A stretch of DNA of 15,335 bases. It comes from JAFAHD01 sp035654355. Lineage in GTDB: Bacteria > Vulcanimicrobiota > Vulcanimicrobiia > Eremiobacterales > Eremiobacteraceae. The notes under the pieces are model-generated. The model did not search any database. It was given only the letters and a program-made list of their open reading frames with translations, and was not told the origin of the DNA. The stretch spans positions 1 through 15,335 of the forward strand of contig DASRXC010000072.1 of the NCBI GenBank assembly GCA_035654355.1, given 5' to 3'. Positions 6,811-13,645 of the stretch are shown here, one piece after another (the stretch's first letter is position 1; the number at the start of each line of letters is the position of its first letter). The translations under genes were made by a program, and so were the position numbers.

Positions 6811-7287
6811 TTGGCATGGCTGAGGGGGTCGGAAAGGGTGCCGAGATCAAGGCGCTGGACCACGGAGACTGGTCCGCAAGAATCTTCGTCGCAGTTCGCA
6901 CGTGGCACTACCAAGTGGGAGCCGACGCTTGCGTTTCCGAAGACCGGGGCTCACCGAGCCACCATCGGCGACCGGCTATTCGCCGAAGTCCACATCGACA
7001 TCAAAATACAACAAGAACGCGGGGCGAGCCACGACGGTTTTGACGGCACGACCACGCGCTCTGTTCAGCCGTTTATCGAAAGCATCGTCTACGATTATCT
7101 CGGCGTTGAGAACGACCGCACGCTGGTCGTGCGCGAGACCTCGCGCCAAGGTGAGCGGATCGATCGAGCGACGCTCTACGTCCGGCTTGCGCCGGATAGC
7201 CCGACGAAAATACGATTTGCCTCGGGCGTCGTTAGCGTGATCATCGACGACGAACAGGTCGCCATCGTCCGCTGGCTTGGTCCGTAG
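6811..7287 (+). CDS. Uncharacterised protein, N-terminus uncertain (up to 158 aa)
   Basis: The C-terminal two thirds (from about 6930) looks truly coding: AFPKTGAHRATIGDRLFAEV, then FIESIVYDYLGVENDRTLVV and a beta-rich end (YVRLAPDSP, VVSVIIDDEQVAIVRWLGP). I recognise no family. There is no signal peptide, transmembrane helix or known catalytic motif. The in-frame start is a TTG at 6811 directly after a TGA, and the first 30 or so residues are Arg/Ser-rich and unconvincing. The overlapping frame from the GTG at 6804 (or ATG at 6816) reads a more natural peptide, MAEGVGKGAEIKALDHGDWS, for about 40 codons before turning Arg/His-rich. Either the start lies further in, or a frameshift near 6900-6940 joins the two frames. 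GH125 follows 40 nt downstream on the same strand, so the two may be co-transcribed. Confidence 0.55.
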   Translation: MAWLRGSERVPRSRRWTTETGPQESSSQFARGTTKWEPTLAFPKTGAHRATIGDRLFAEVHIDIKIQQERGASHDGFDGTTTRSVQPFIESIVYDYLGVENDRTLVVRETSRQGERIDRATLYVRLAPDSPTKIRFASGVVSVIIDDEQVAIVRWLGP

Positions 7288-7327
7288 GAACCACCGCCCT
7301 TAGAATAGAACAGGCGTTCGTAGTACG

Positions 7328-8473
7328 ATGGCGCTCACTACCGCCCTCGGGTGCGTTCTCGCGGCCCTTATCGCGATCACCCCGGCTTTGCCGGAAACAC
7401 TCGTGACGATTTACAATCGCGCTGCGACGCTCAACGCAGCGCTTTTTTTCGCGACGCCGGACCGCACCACGTACGTCAGCACAGGCGACATCGACGCGAT
7501 GTGGCTGCGGGATTCAAGCGTCCAGACGCGCTCAGTCATGCACAAGCGTTCGCTGGCCCGCGGCGTCATCGCTCGCCAAGAGCGGCTCATCGTCATCGAC
7601 CCATACGCCAATGCGTTCGACCGGCGCTATCTGCCCATCGAACGTAAATTCGAGATCGACTCGCTGTGCTACCCGGTACGCCTTGCAGACGATTACGCTC
7701 GCGTCATGCACGACCCGAGCGTGTACGATCGCAATTTCTTCGGAGAGATGCGCTCGGTGCTCCACGTCCTCGAGACCGAGCAGCATCACGCATCGCGTTC
7801 GCATTATCATCACAACGAGCATCCGATCGATCCCAACGTCGGTCTCATTTGGAGCGCGTATCGTCCCAGCGACGAGCCGCAGGCGTACAACTACAATATT
7901 CCTGAGAACATGTTCGCGTCCGTCACGCTGCGCACGATCGCGCGCCTGCTGCGCCAGTTCTACAACGACCCGCACGAGGCGGATCGCGCGGACGGGATCG
8001 CCGACCGCATCGACGACGCGATCGCGCATCGAGCGGTCTTCACGACCATGGTCGGTCGCATCTATGCGTACGAGATCGATGGGCTCGGCCATGCGAAATT
8101 CATGGACGACGCGAACACGCCGAGCCTGCTGTCCATCCCGTTGTACGACTATCCGGTCGATCCGCGCATCTACGCCGATACGCGCCGCTTCATCCTAAGC
8201 CCCGCGAACCCGTACTATTATCAGGGTCGCTACGCGTCGGGCATTGGCAGCTCCCACACGCCGGGTAACTATGTGTGGCCGCTGAGCCTCGTCGTCCAGT
8301 ACCGTACGGCGACGAGCAACAGCGAGCGGCGTCAAGTCGCTGCGGCGCTTGCGAAGTCGAGTGCCGGCGACGGCACGTTGCACGAATCGTTCGATGTCAA
8401 CGATCCGCGCAAGTATACGCGCGAGTCATTCGGATGGGTGAACGCGCTCTTCGAGCAAACCTTCGCGAAATAG
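7328..8473 (+). CDS. GH125 exo-alpha-1,6-mannosidase, exported
   Basis: Glycoside hydrolase family 125 (formerly DUF1237), metal-independent inverting exo-alpha-1,6-mannosidases that trim mannans and N-glycans. The family blocks are all present: STGDIDAMWLRDSSVQ (51-66), IDPYANAF (90-97), ERKFEIDSLCYPVRLA (105-120), GLIWSAYRPSDE (172-183), YNYNIPENMF (187-196), AYEIDGLG with MDDANTPSLLS (247-269), NPYYYQGRYASGIGSSHTP (294-312) and LHESFDVNDP (351-360). By order and spacing, Asp182 and Glu353 match the acid and base known in the clostridial enzyme (inference). Residues 1-22 form a hydrophobic signal peptide or anchor (ALGCVLAALIAITPALPE). At 381 aa it is shorter than typical members (over 400), with the loss at the N-terminus before the first block. 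The start is the ATG at 7328 with a weak ribosome site. No other glycan genes are adjacent. Confidence 0.92.
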   Translation: MALTTALGCVLAALIAITPALPETLVTIYNRAATLNAALFFATPDRTTYVSTGDIDAMWLRDSSVQTRSVMHKRSLARGVIARQERLIVIDPYANAFDRRYLPIERKFEIDSLCYPVRLADDYARVMHDPSVYDRNFFGEMRSVLHVLETEQHHASRSHYHHNEHPIDPNVGLIWSAYRPSDEPQAYNYNIPENMFASVTLRTIARLLRQFYNDPHEADRADGIADRIDDAIAHRAVFTTMVGRIYAYEIDGLGHAKFMDDANTPSLLSIPLYDYPVDPRIYADTRRFILSPANPYYYQGRYASGIGSSHTPGNYVWPLSLVVQYRTATSNSERRQVAAALAKSSAGDGTLHESFDVNDPRKYTRESFGWVNALFEQTFAK

Positions 8474-8486
8474 CCCGCTCTCGGGC
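8473..8486. terminator. Small GC stem-loop between convergent genes
   Basis: GCCCG-ctct-CGGGC is a perfect 5-bp hairpin in the 30-nt gap between the end of GH125 (its first base is in the TAG) and the end of the minus-strand hydrolase. Neither strand has a T-tract after it, so it is at best a weak bidirectional terminator. Confidence 0.25.
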
Positions 8487-8503
8487 AAGACTTGGTTCAG
8501 TCG

Positions 8504-9577
8504 TTACGGGCGCATACCGGGCGGCACGTCGGAGCCGACCGGTTCAGTGTCTCGCATTGAGGCGACGCCGCGCGGATATGCGCTCGCGCGGATTCTGCCG
8601 GCGATCATGTCGTGCCATGCTTCCTGCAACATCGGCCACAACGTTGGAATAAAGTGCGTGCCGCCGCGCTGGATATAGAGGCCGGTAGCGATTCCCGCAC
8701 CGCTGAGATAGAAGGCGGTGTTTTGCGGATACATCGTTGGGATGCTCTCGTCGGCGGTTCCAGTCACCACGAAGAGCTGTTTATGCTGGAACGCCATGCG
8801 GACCTGATCGATCTCACTGCCCAGCGCTGCGCCGGCGATGGCCATGACCGAACGCCAGCGGTCCGGATGCAGCCGGCCGATTTTGAACACCGAGAAGCCG
8901 CCCATCGAATAGCCTGCCAAATACACGCGATCCGACGGGATATGAAACGCGTTGGCTATCTCGTCCGTGACTTGATACACTTCGTCGCCGCCCGGAGGTG
9001 CGAAATCGTAGATGCCTCGGCCGTACGGCGCGACGATGATCGTTCCCGTCGAATCGGCGAGATCTCGAAAGAAGCGACTTCCCAGCAGTGCGCTTTCGGT
9101 TTGCGGGTTGCCGTGGAGCAACACGACCAACCGCGGATCTGCCGCATAGTTCGCCGGCACATAGAGCGCATAGGGTGCGAGCATGCCATCGACGCGCGAC
9201 AAGACTAGGTGCTCGCTTAAGCCTGGGGTCGCGGTGACCGGCGCTGAGCGGCCGGCAGCGGCTTGCGAAACGATGCTGGCGTCGAGGTGCGCCTCCATCG
9301 TGATCCGGTTCTGCCATTCGGCCGGGGTGTACCCTGGTGCGGGCGGTTCGTCGGGCATCCAACCAAGATCGGTGTACAGCCGCTCTTGCAAATTGAGCGC
9401 TTGATCTGACCCCATCTTGGCCGCGATCATGTCGTAGTGGGCCGAAAACTGACTCAACGCGCTGCGGATCTCAGCCCCCGCCGAAGGTGCTTGAGACTCG
9501 GGCTGCTGCGCCGCGGCGAGCAGTGCAAGCGCGGCCACGGCTGTGACTAAGCACGCCGCTCCACGGTTCCGCTGCAT
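8504..9577 (-). CDS. Secreted alpha/beta-hydrolase (esterase/peptidase-like)
   Basis: A 357-aa serine hydrolase starting at the ATG at 9577. The frame is open to 9700, but the upstream part is not signal-like. Residues 6-24 form a signal peptide (GAACLVTAVAALALLAAAQ) with cleavage probably near AAAQ. A helical, Pro-rich region (30-115) precedes the catalytic domain: LHGNP (154-158, oxyanion region), APYGRGIYDF (183-192), the nucleophile elbow GYSMGG with Ser224, GTADESIP with Asp276, and GGTHF with His308. The arrangement resembles the feruloyl-esterase/PHB-depolymerase and dienelactone-hydrolase-like branch of the fold, acting on an extracellular or periplasmic ester or peptide; the substrate is unknown. 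The sequence before the ATG (AGTGTGATCAACAAA) has no Shine-Dalgarno. A GTG four codons upstream (at 9589) is also possible. The gene converges on GH125 and lies 97 nt downstream of the ETF-QO stop. Confidence 0.85.
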   Translation of the reverse strand: MQRNRGAACLVTAVAALALLAAAQQPESQAPSAGAEIRSALSQFSAHYDMIAAKMGSDQALNLQERLYTDLGWMPDEPPAPGYTPAEWQNRITMEAHLDASIVSQAAAGRSAPVTATPGLSEHLVLSRVDGMLAPYALYVPANYAADPRLVVLLHGNPQTESALLGSRFFRDLADSTGTIIVAPYGRGIYDFAPPGGDEVYQVTDEIANAFHIPSDRVYLAGYSMGGFSVFKIGRLHPDRWRSVMAIAGAALGSEIDQVRMAFQHKQLFVVTGTADESIPTMYPQNTAFYLSGAGIATGLYIQRGGTHFIPTLWPMLQEAWHDMIAGRIRASAYPRGVASMRDTEPVGSDVPPGMRP

Positions 9578-9637
9578 TTTGTTGATCACACTAATATGTA
9601 CGCTGTCGGGGGTCGGATCCGTTACGTAATGGCACTT

Positions 9638-9658
9638 CTTCGGCACGGTCGGCCGAAG
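9638..9658 (-). terminator. Stem-loop downstream of ETF-QO
   Basis: A perfect 7-bp inverted repeat CTTCGGC / GCCGAAG with a 7-nt loop, starting 17 nt after the ETF-QO stop. No T-run follows on the minus strand, so termination without Rho is doubtful. An 8-bp palindrome TTACGTAA sits just beyond, at 9622-9629. Confidence 0.35.
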
Positions 9659-9674
9659 CGCCCGCCTACCTGAG

Positions 9675-11417
9675 TTACAGGCCGGTGTACACCGGCCCAC
9701 CGCCGCCTTCGGGCGGCACCCAGTCGATGATCTGATACGGATCCATGATGTCGCACGTCTTGCAGTGCACGCAATTGGCGAAATTGATCTGTAGGCGCTT
9801 GCCCGAATCTGAGAAGCCGTCTTTGGTGATCGGCGGCGCGCCGGTGGCTGCGGGGACCATCTCGTAGACAGCCGCCGGGCAGAAATACTGGCACGGATTG
9901 CCGTATTCGGCGGCGCAGCGCGTCGCGCAGATATTCGTATCCGCGACGATCAGATGGCAGGGCGAATCTTCGTCGTGCGACGTGCCGCTGCGGAAAACGT
10001 CATCAAGCTTGTTGAATGTCAGCTTGTTGTCATACACGGGCCGCTCGAAGCCGGGCACGTTGCGCCCGAAATAATCGACCAGCTTCTCCATGCGCTCGTA
10101 GCCGACTTTGTCCGGCCGCAGCCGGTCGTGCACGCCAAAACCTCTCCCGCCGGTGATCATGCCGAGCGAGACATTGAAGATGCCGGCTAAGCGGCCCGCG
10201 TCGAATCCCTGATGGAAGTTGCGAGCCGGATACAGATCTGACTTGATCCATGATTTCTCAACGCGCTGCCCGTACGCGGCCAACGTCGGCGCCGACGAGT
10301 CGCCTTTGACGATCGCATCGTAGATCGTCTCGGCAGCGAGCATGCCCGACTTCATCGCGAGGTGGATGCCTTTGAGCTTGAGCGGGTTGAGCATGCCGGC
10401 GCTGTCGCCGACCAGCAGCACGCCATCGGCATACGGGCGCGGCATTGAAAACCAGCCGCCTTCGGGAATGGCCTTCGCACCATAGCGGAACATCTGTCCG
10501 CTCGACAACATCTTCGCGACGCTCGGATGTTGCTTGAACTTTTGGAATTCGGCGTGCGGTTCGAGCATCGGGTTGAGGTAGTCGAGCCCGACGATGAAGC
10601 CGACATCCCAGATATCGTCTGCCATCGAATAGAGGAAGCCGCCGCCGAATGTGTCGTTGTCGAGCGGTGCGCCAAGCGTGTGGATGGCCTGTCCGGCCGG
10701 CGTCGAGCCTTTCGGCATCTGCCACAGCTCTTTAATGCCGATCGAGTAGACTTGAGGATTACGCGCCGCGGTCAGCGCCGGCAAGCGGTGCATGAGTTGC
10801 TTGGCAAGTGTGCCGCGCGGGCCTTCGCCGAGCACCGTCACTTTCGCAATGAGGTCTGGTCCTGGTTCGTAGTTGCGTTTCGGCTGACGGTTTTTATCTA
10901 AGCCCTTGTCGCCGACGCGCACGCCAAGCACGCGCTCGCCGTCCCACAGCAACTCTTGACCGGGGAATTCCGGGAAGACCTGGACGCCGAGTTTTTCGGC
11001 TTGCTCGGCAAGCCATTTGACCAGCTTGTTCAGGCTGGCGACATATTTTCCTGAGTTGACCATCATCGGCGGCTGGATGGGCGCTTTGATGTGGCCGGTC
11101 TTGTTCATAAACCAAAGCGCGTCTAAGGTCACCGGTGCTTCTACTGGGCACCCGGCCGCCAAGAAGTCTCCGAACAGCTCGCGCATCGCGCGTGGATCCA
11201 GGACCGCGCCGGAGATGCCATGATCGCCGATCGCGCGTGCCTTGTCGATGACAAGGATATTGTCGGTCGACAGCTCCGGGCCGGACTTGGTACCGGCCTT
11301 TACCGCGGCATTGTGCTCGGCGTAGAGCTGCGCGAGCCTAATCGCGCCAGCGAGACTTCCCGGTCCCGCGCCGACGAAGACCGCGTCAAGCTCGAGGAGA
11401 TCGCGTTCCTGCGCCAC
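9675..11417 (-). CDS. Electron transfer flavoprotein-ubiquinone oxidoreductase (ETF-QO)
   Basis: A 580-aa membrane-associated FAD and 4Fe-4S enzyme that passes electrons from reduced ETF (fatty-acid and amino-acid dehydrogenases) to the quinone pool. Seen: an N-terminal FAD motif VGAGPGSLAGAI (15-26), DKARAIGDHGISGAVLDP, PPMMVNSGKYVASLNKLVKWL, ending of the FAD domain at DGVLLVGDSAGMLNPLKLKGIHLAM, and the C-terminal ferredoxin-like cluster domain. Cluster ligands are Cys513 (FCPAAVYE) and Cys549, Cys552 and Cys555 (NCVHCKTCDI), followed by the family ending WVPPEGGGGP. Cys513 and Cys549 are 36 residues apart, about 11 more than in the human enzyme, because of an inserted ATGAPPITKDGFSDSG loop. 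The GTG start at 11417 lies 3 nt after the lipoprotein stop, without a clear ribosome site, so translation is probably coupled. No etfAB genes are in view. Confidence 0.95.
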   Translation of the reverse strand: MAQERDLLELDAVFVGAGPGSLAGAIRLAQLYAEHNAAVKAGTKSGPELSTDNILVIDKARAIGDHGISGAVLDPRAMRELFGDFLAAGCPVEAPVTLDALWFMNKTGHIKAPIQPPMMVNSGKYVASLNKLVKWLAEQAEKLGVQVFPEFPGQELLWDGERVLGVRVGDKGLDKNRQPKRNYEPGPDLIAKVTVLGEGPRGTLAKQLMHRLPALTAARNPQVYSIGIKELWQMPKGSTPAGQAIHTLGAPLDNDTFGGGFLYSMADDIWDVGFIVGLDYLNPMLEPHAEFQKFKQHPSVAKMLSSGQMFRYGAKAIPEGGWFSMPRPYADGVLLVGDSAGMLNPLKLKGIHLAMKSGMLAAETIYDAIVKGDSSAPTLAAYGQRVEKSWIKSDLYPARNFHQGFDAGRLAGIFNVSLGMITGGRGFGVHDRLRPDKVGYERMEKLVDYFGRNVPGFERPVYDNKLTFNKLDDVFRSGTSHDEDSPCHLIVADTNICATRCAAEYGNPCQYFCPAAVYEMVPAATGAPPITKDGFSDSGKRLQINFANCVHCKTCDIMDPYQIIDWVPPEGGGGPVYTGL

Positions 11418-11420
11418 CTG

Positions 11421-12326
11421 TCAGAGCATCGCGCCGGTCGCCTTGGCGACCGTGGTGCTTCCGTTGGTGGCATTGACCGCGTAGTCGCCGTCGGGCAGTA
11501 CTTTGCCCTTGAACGGCATGACGACGCTGATGAATCCCGTGGTCGTGCGCGGTGGGATCGTAAGCGGAATGGCGGCTTTCGCCCCTGCGGCTTTTGGAGG
11601 AGCGATCGAAAAGCCATCGAGATCGACTTTGTTGTCGCCGGCGTTGGTCAATGCGAACGTCATCTCGTAATGCGGACCACCGGCCACTTGAACCGCGGTG
11701 ACCTCGACGCCGTCAACGCTCAAACCGCCTTTGGGATCTTTAGCGTCGAGCGGCACGAAGGGGAGATCTGTCGGGGGCAGATCGGCGGTGCCTAGCGCGG
11801 CCGGTTTGCCGGCATCCTCGTCAAATGTCATCGACGCGGTCTTGATGTAGGGCGTGTCTTTCTTCAATTTCAGCGCGACCAGCTCGACGTCCGAGGTCGA
11901 ACCCGGAGGGATCGTCAGCGCAAGCTTCACATCGCCCAGCGCAGTGCCCTGATCGCCCTCAACGCTGACTTTAGAGATCGTGATCGCTTTTTCAGTGGAG
12001 TTCTTGAGCGCAAATGCAAGCTCAAGGAATCGCGGCGCCTTCACCGGGTCGGACTCCGATCCGTCGTACGCGTACCGGCCGGTAACGCTGACGATGGTGA
12101 TCGCAGACGATGCCGGTGGCGCACCCGATGAGCCAGGTTCAGCGCCGGGCACCATGCCGTTTGCTTGTGGCCCAGCCGAGCCATTGATCATGCCCGACGA
12201 CTGCGGTCCCGGCTGGGGCGGCCCCGGCACAGGGGGCGGAGCGAAGCCCGCATTTTGACTGCAGGCTGTGAAAAGGGCTGCGGCCGCGCACAGCGCCGCC
12301 GCAACGGAGAAGGCACTCTTGGACAT
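11421..12326 (-). CDS. Lipoprotein with Pro/Gly-rich linker and two similar beta-sandwich-like units
   Basis: A 301-aa protein from the ATG at 12326, with AAGAGG 9 nt or so upstream; the longer open frame to 12389 adds only basic residues. The signal (SKSAFSVAAALCAAAALFTA) ends in a lipobox-like LFTAC, so Cys22 is the likely lipid-modified residue. Next comes a low-complexity linker rich in Pro, Gly and Ser (about 27-75), then two related units. The first has FLELAFALKNSTEKAITISK, and the second has HYEMTFALTNAGDNKVDLDG. Each is followed by an IPPGST or IPPRTTTG turn, as in Ig-like or DUF4352-like beta sandwiches. The function is unknown; it may be an envelope binding protein. It sits immediately upstream of ETF-QO, and the TGA is 3 nt from that gene's GTG, so the two are co-transcribed. 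Whether they work together is not shown by the sequence. Confidence 0.75.
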   Translation of the reverse strand: MSKSAFSVAAALCAAAALFTACSQNAGFAPPPVPGPPQPGPQSSGMINGSAGPQANGMVPGAEPGSSGAPPASSAITIVSVTGRYAYDGSESDPVKAPRFLELAFALKNSTEKAITISKVSVEGDQGTALGDVKLALTIPPGSTSDVELVALKLKKDTPYIKTASMTFDEDAGKPAALGTADLPPTDLPFVPLDAKDPKGGLSVDGVEVTAVQVAGGPHYEMTFALTNAGDNKVDLDGFSIAPPKAAGAKAAIPLTIPPRTTTGFISVVMPFKGKVLPDGDYAVNATNGSTTVAKATGAML

Positions 12327-12348
12327 AGGAGCGGCCTCTTCGTCAGCG

Positions 12349-12425
12349 CGCGAAGGGGGGCCTCTGGCCCGCCGCTTCGCGACTCGCAAGTCTCAGGCGA
12401 GTCTCATAACTGATAATATTATCGA
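12349..12425 (-). promoter_or_regulatory. Leader of the lipoprotein-ETF-QO operon: AT-rich palindrome, direct repeats, hairpin
   Basis: Between the MDR stop and the lipoprotein start: a 12-bp perfect palindrome GATAATATTATC (12412-12423) in an otherwise GC-rich setting, probably the promoter core although no good -35 is visible; two copies of AGTCTCA (12389-12395 and 12400-12406) separated by 4 nt; and a long imperfect hairpin (CGCGAAG 12349-12355 with CTTCGCG 12375-12381, inner stem GGGCC/GGCCC). The hairpin lies just before the ribosome site. Confidence 0.4.
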
Positions 12426-12441
12426 CAATACTCCGCAGACC

Positions 12442-13377
12442 TTACGCTGTCGCGTCTGCGACCTTGAGCACAATCTTCCCGCGGATGTGGCCCTTCAATC
12501 CTAATTCGTAGGCATCGCGCGTTTGCGAAAGCGGGAAGACTTTTGCGACGAAGACTTCGAGCTGATCGTCGTCGACCAAAGCGGCGAGCTCCGTCAGTTG
12601 ATGCCAGTTCGGTTTCACAACGAAAAATTCGCCGCGCACATCGTGGCGCTCACAGAGTTCTTGCGCCGGCTGCTCGACGGTCGACACGATAATCCCGCCG
12701 CGACGCATCATGCGCCACGCTCGTGCGAGCAATTCGCCGCCGACGAGATCGACGAGCACGTCGACGTCTTTGAACATGCGGTCGAAATCATCGTAGGTCG
12801 CCACTTGATTGGCGCCGAGCTCCGCGGCATACTCGACATCTTGGGCAGTCGTAACGGCGCCGACGTGCGCTTGCCCGAGCTGCGCGAGCTGCACGGCAAA
12901 CGTCCCCACGCCTCCGCTCGCGCCCAAGATCACGACGTGCTGATCGGGGCTCATGACCGCATGGTCGTACAGCGCCTGTAGCGCCGTGAGCCCAGAAAGC
13001 GGAATCGCCGCCGCGTGGACATCGTCGATTGAAGCGGGTTTGGGCGCGACCTCCTCTGCATTGACGGCGATGTACTCCGCCGCCGCGCCGTTTCTCCAAA
13101 AATCGCTCAGCGAGTACACGATGTCGCCGACCGCGCAGTGAGTGATGTCAGCGCCCGCCTGGGTTATCTCGCCGCAGAACTCGTGCGAGGGAATGCTTGG
13201 GAGCCGGTCTTTGCCATCTCGGTCCCTCCATGTCGACTCCCACGAAAGTTCACCGGGAGTGATGGCCGCCGCGCGTACGCGCACGAGAACCTCGCCGTCG
13301 CCCGCGGTCGGCGTCGGGGCCTGCTCAAGCTCGAGTCGTTCGGGACCGCCGCGCGCGTGGAGGCAGACAGCCTGCAC
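12442..13377 (-). CDS. Zinc-independent MDR oxidoreductase (quinone-reductase-like, NADPH)
   Basis: A 311-aa medium-chain dehydrogenase/reductase. Seen: the N-terminal GroES-like domain beginning VCLHARGGPERLELEQAP, with EVLVRVRAAAITPGEL and PSIPSHEFCGEI; HAAAIPLSGLTALQALYDHA; the nucleotide motif GASGGVGTFAVQLAQLG (152-168) of the Rossmann domain; then DVLVDLVGGELL and a C-terminal HIRGKIVLKV. The zinc-binding residues of alcohol dehydrogenases are absent, which places it with quinone oxidoreductase and enone/alkenal reductase-like members; the likely cofactor is NADPH. The start is the GTG at 13377, with AGGG about 4 nt ahead, only 6 nt after the zinc-finger gene stop. It is the last gene of a three-gene operon with the MBL hydrolase and the zinc finger protein, suggesting a role in reducing or clearing a reactive metabolite (inference). 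Confidence 0.9.
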   Translation of the reverse strand: MQAVCLHARGGPERLELEQAPTPTAGDGEVLVRVRAAAITPGELSWESTWRDRDGKDRLPSIPSHEFCGEITQAGADITHCAVGDIVYSLSDFWRNGAAAEYIAVNAEEVAPKPASIDDVHAAAIPLSGLTALQALYDHAVMSPDQHVVILGASGGVGTFAVQLAQLGQAHVGAVTTAQDVEYAAELGANQVATYDDFDRMFKDVDVLVDLVGGELLARAWRMMRRGGIIVSTVEQPAQELCERHDVRGEFFVVKPNWHQLTELAALVDDDQLEVFVAKVFPLSQTRDAYELGLKGHIRGKIVLKVADATA

Positions 13378-13383
13378 GTTACC

Positions 13384-13641
13384 CTACACCATCTCCTCGT
13401 CGACGTAGCACCAGCGCCAGTCCTCGCCAGGCTGGAACGACTGGATGATCGGGTGCTTGGTCGCGTGGTAGTGCTTCGTCGCGTGTTTGTTTATGGAATT
13501 ATCGCAGCAGCCGACGTGGCCGCATTCGAGGCACAGGCGTAAGTGCACCCAATCACTTCCCATCTTGAGGCATTCTTCGCATCCCTCAGGCGTGCGCGGT
13601 GTGACATCTTTGATCTGCGTGAGATGTTTGCAGTGTGCCAT
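13384..13641 (-). CDS. Small UBP-type zinc finger protein (85 aa)
   Basis: The start is the ATG at 13641, 4 nt after the stop of the MBL gene; the frame is open further up only as a shadow of that gene. The 85 residues are essentially one zf-UBP domain: CKHLTQI (Cys4), EGCEECLKMG (Cys21, Cys24), HLRLCLECGHVGCCD (Cys37, Cys40, Cys45, Cys46), NKHATKHYHATKHPI (His53, His57, His59, His63) and WRWCYVDEE at the end. Known: in eukaryotic deubiquitinases this fold binds the free ubiquitin C-terminus. Bacteria lack ubiquitin, yet many carry small stand-alone versions of unknown role. Being part of a tight operon with a metallo-hydrolase and an oxidoreductase, it may act as an accessory or binding subunit; that is inference only. 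Confidence 0.88.
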   Translation of the reverse strand: MAHCKHLTQIKDVTPRTPEGCEECLKMGSDWVHLRLCLECGHVGCCDNSINKHATKHYHATKHPIIQSFQPGEDWRWCYVDEEMV

Positions 13642-13645
13642 AGCT

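Noticed and set aside
10527..10901. Plus-strand frame of 124 codons within ETF-QO
   Set aside because: Antisense shadow of a strongly conserved enzyme.
13384..13641. Sign of a bacterial ubiquitin-like conjugation (Bil or similar) system from the UBP zinc finger
   Set aside because: No ubiquitin-like protein, E1, E2 or JAB-type peptidase is encoded nearby; the neighbours are an MBL hydrolase and an MDR reductase.
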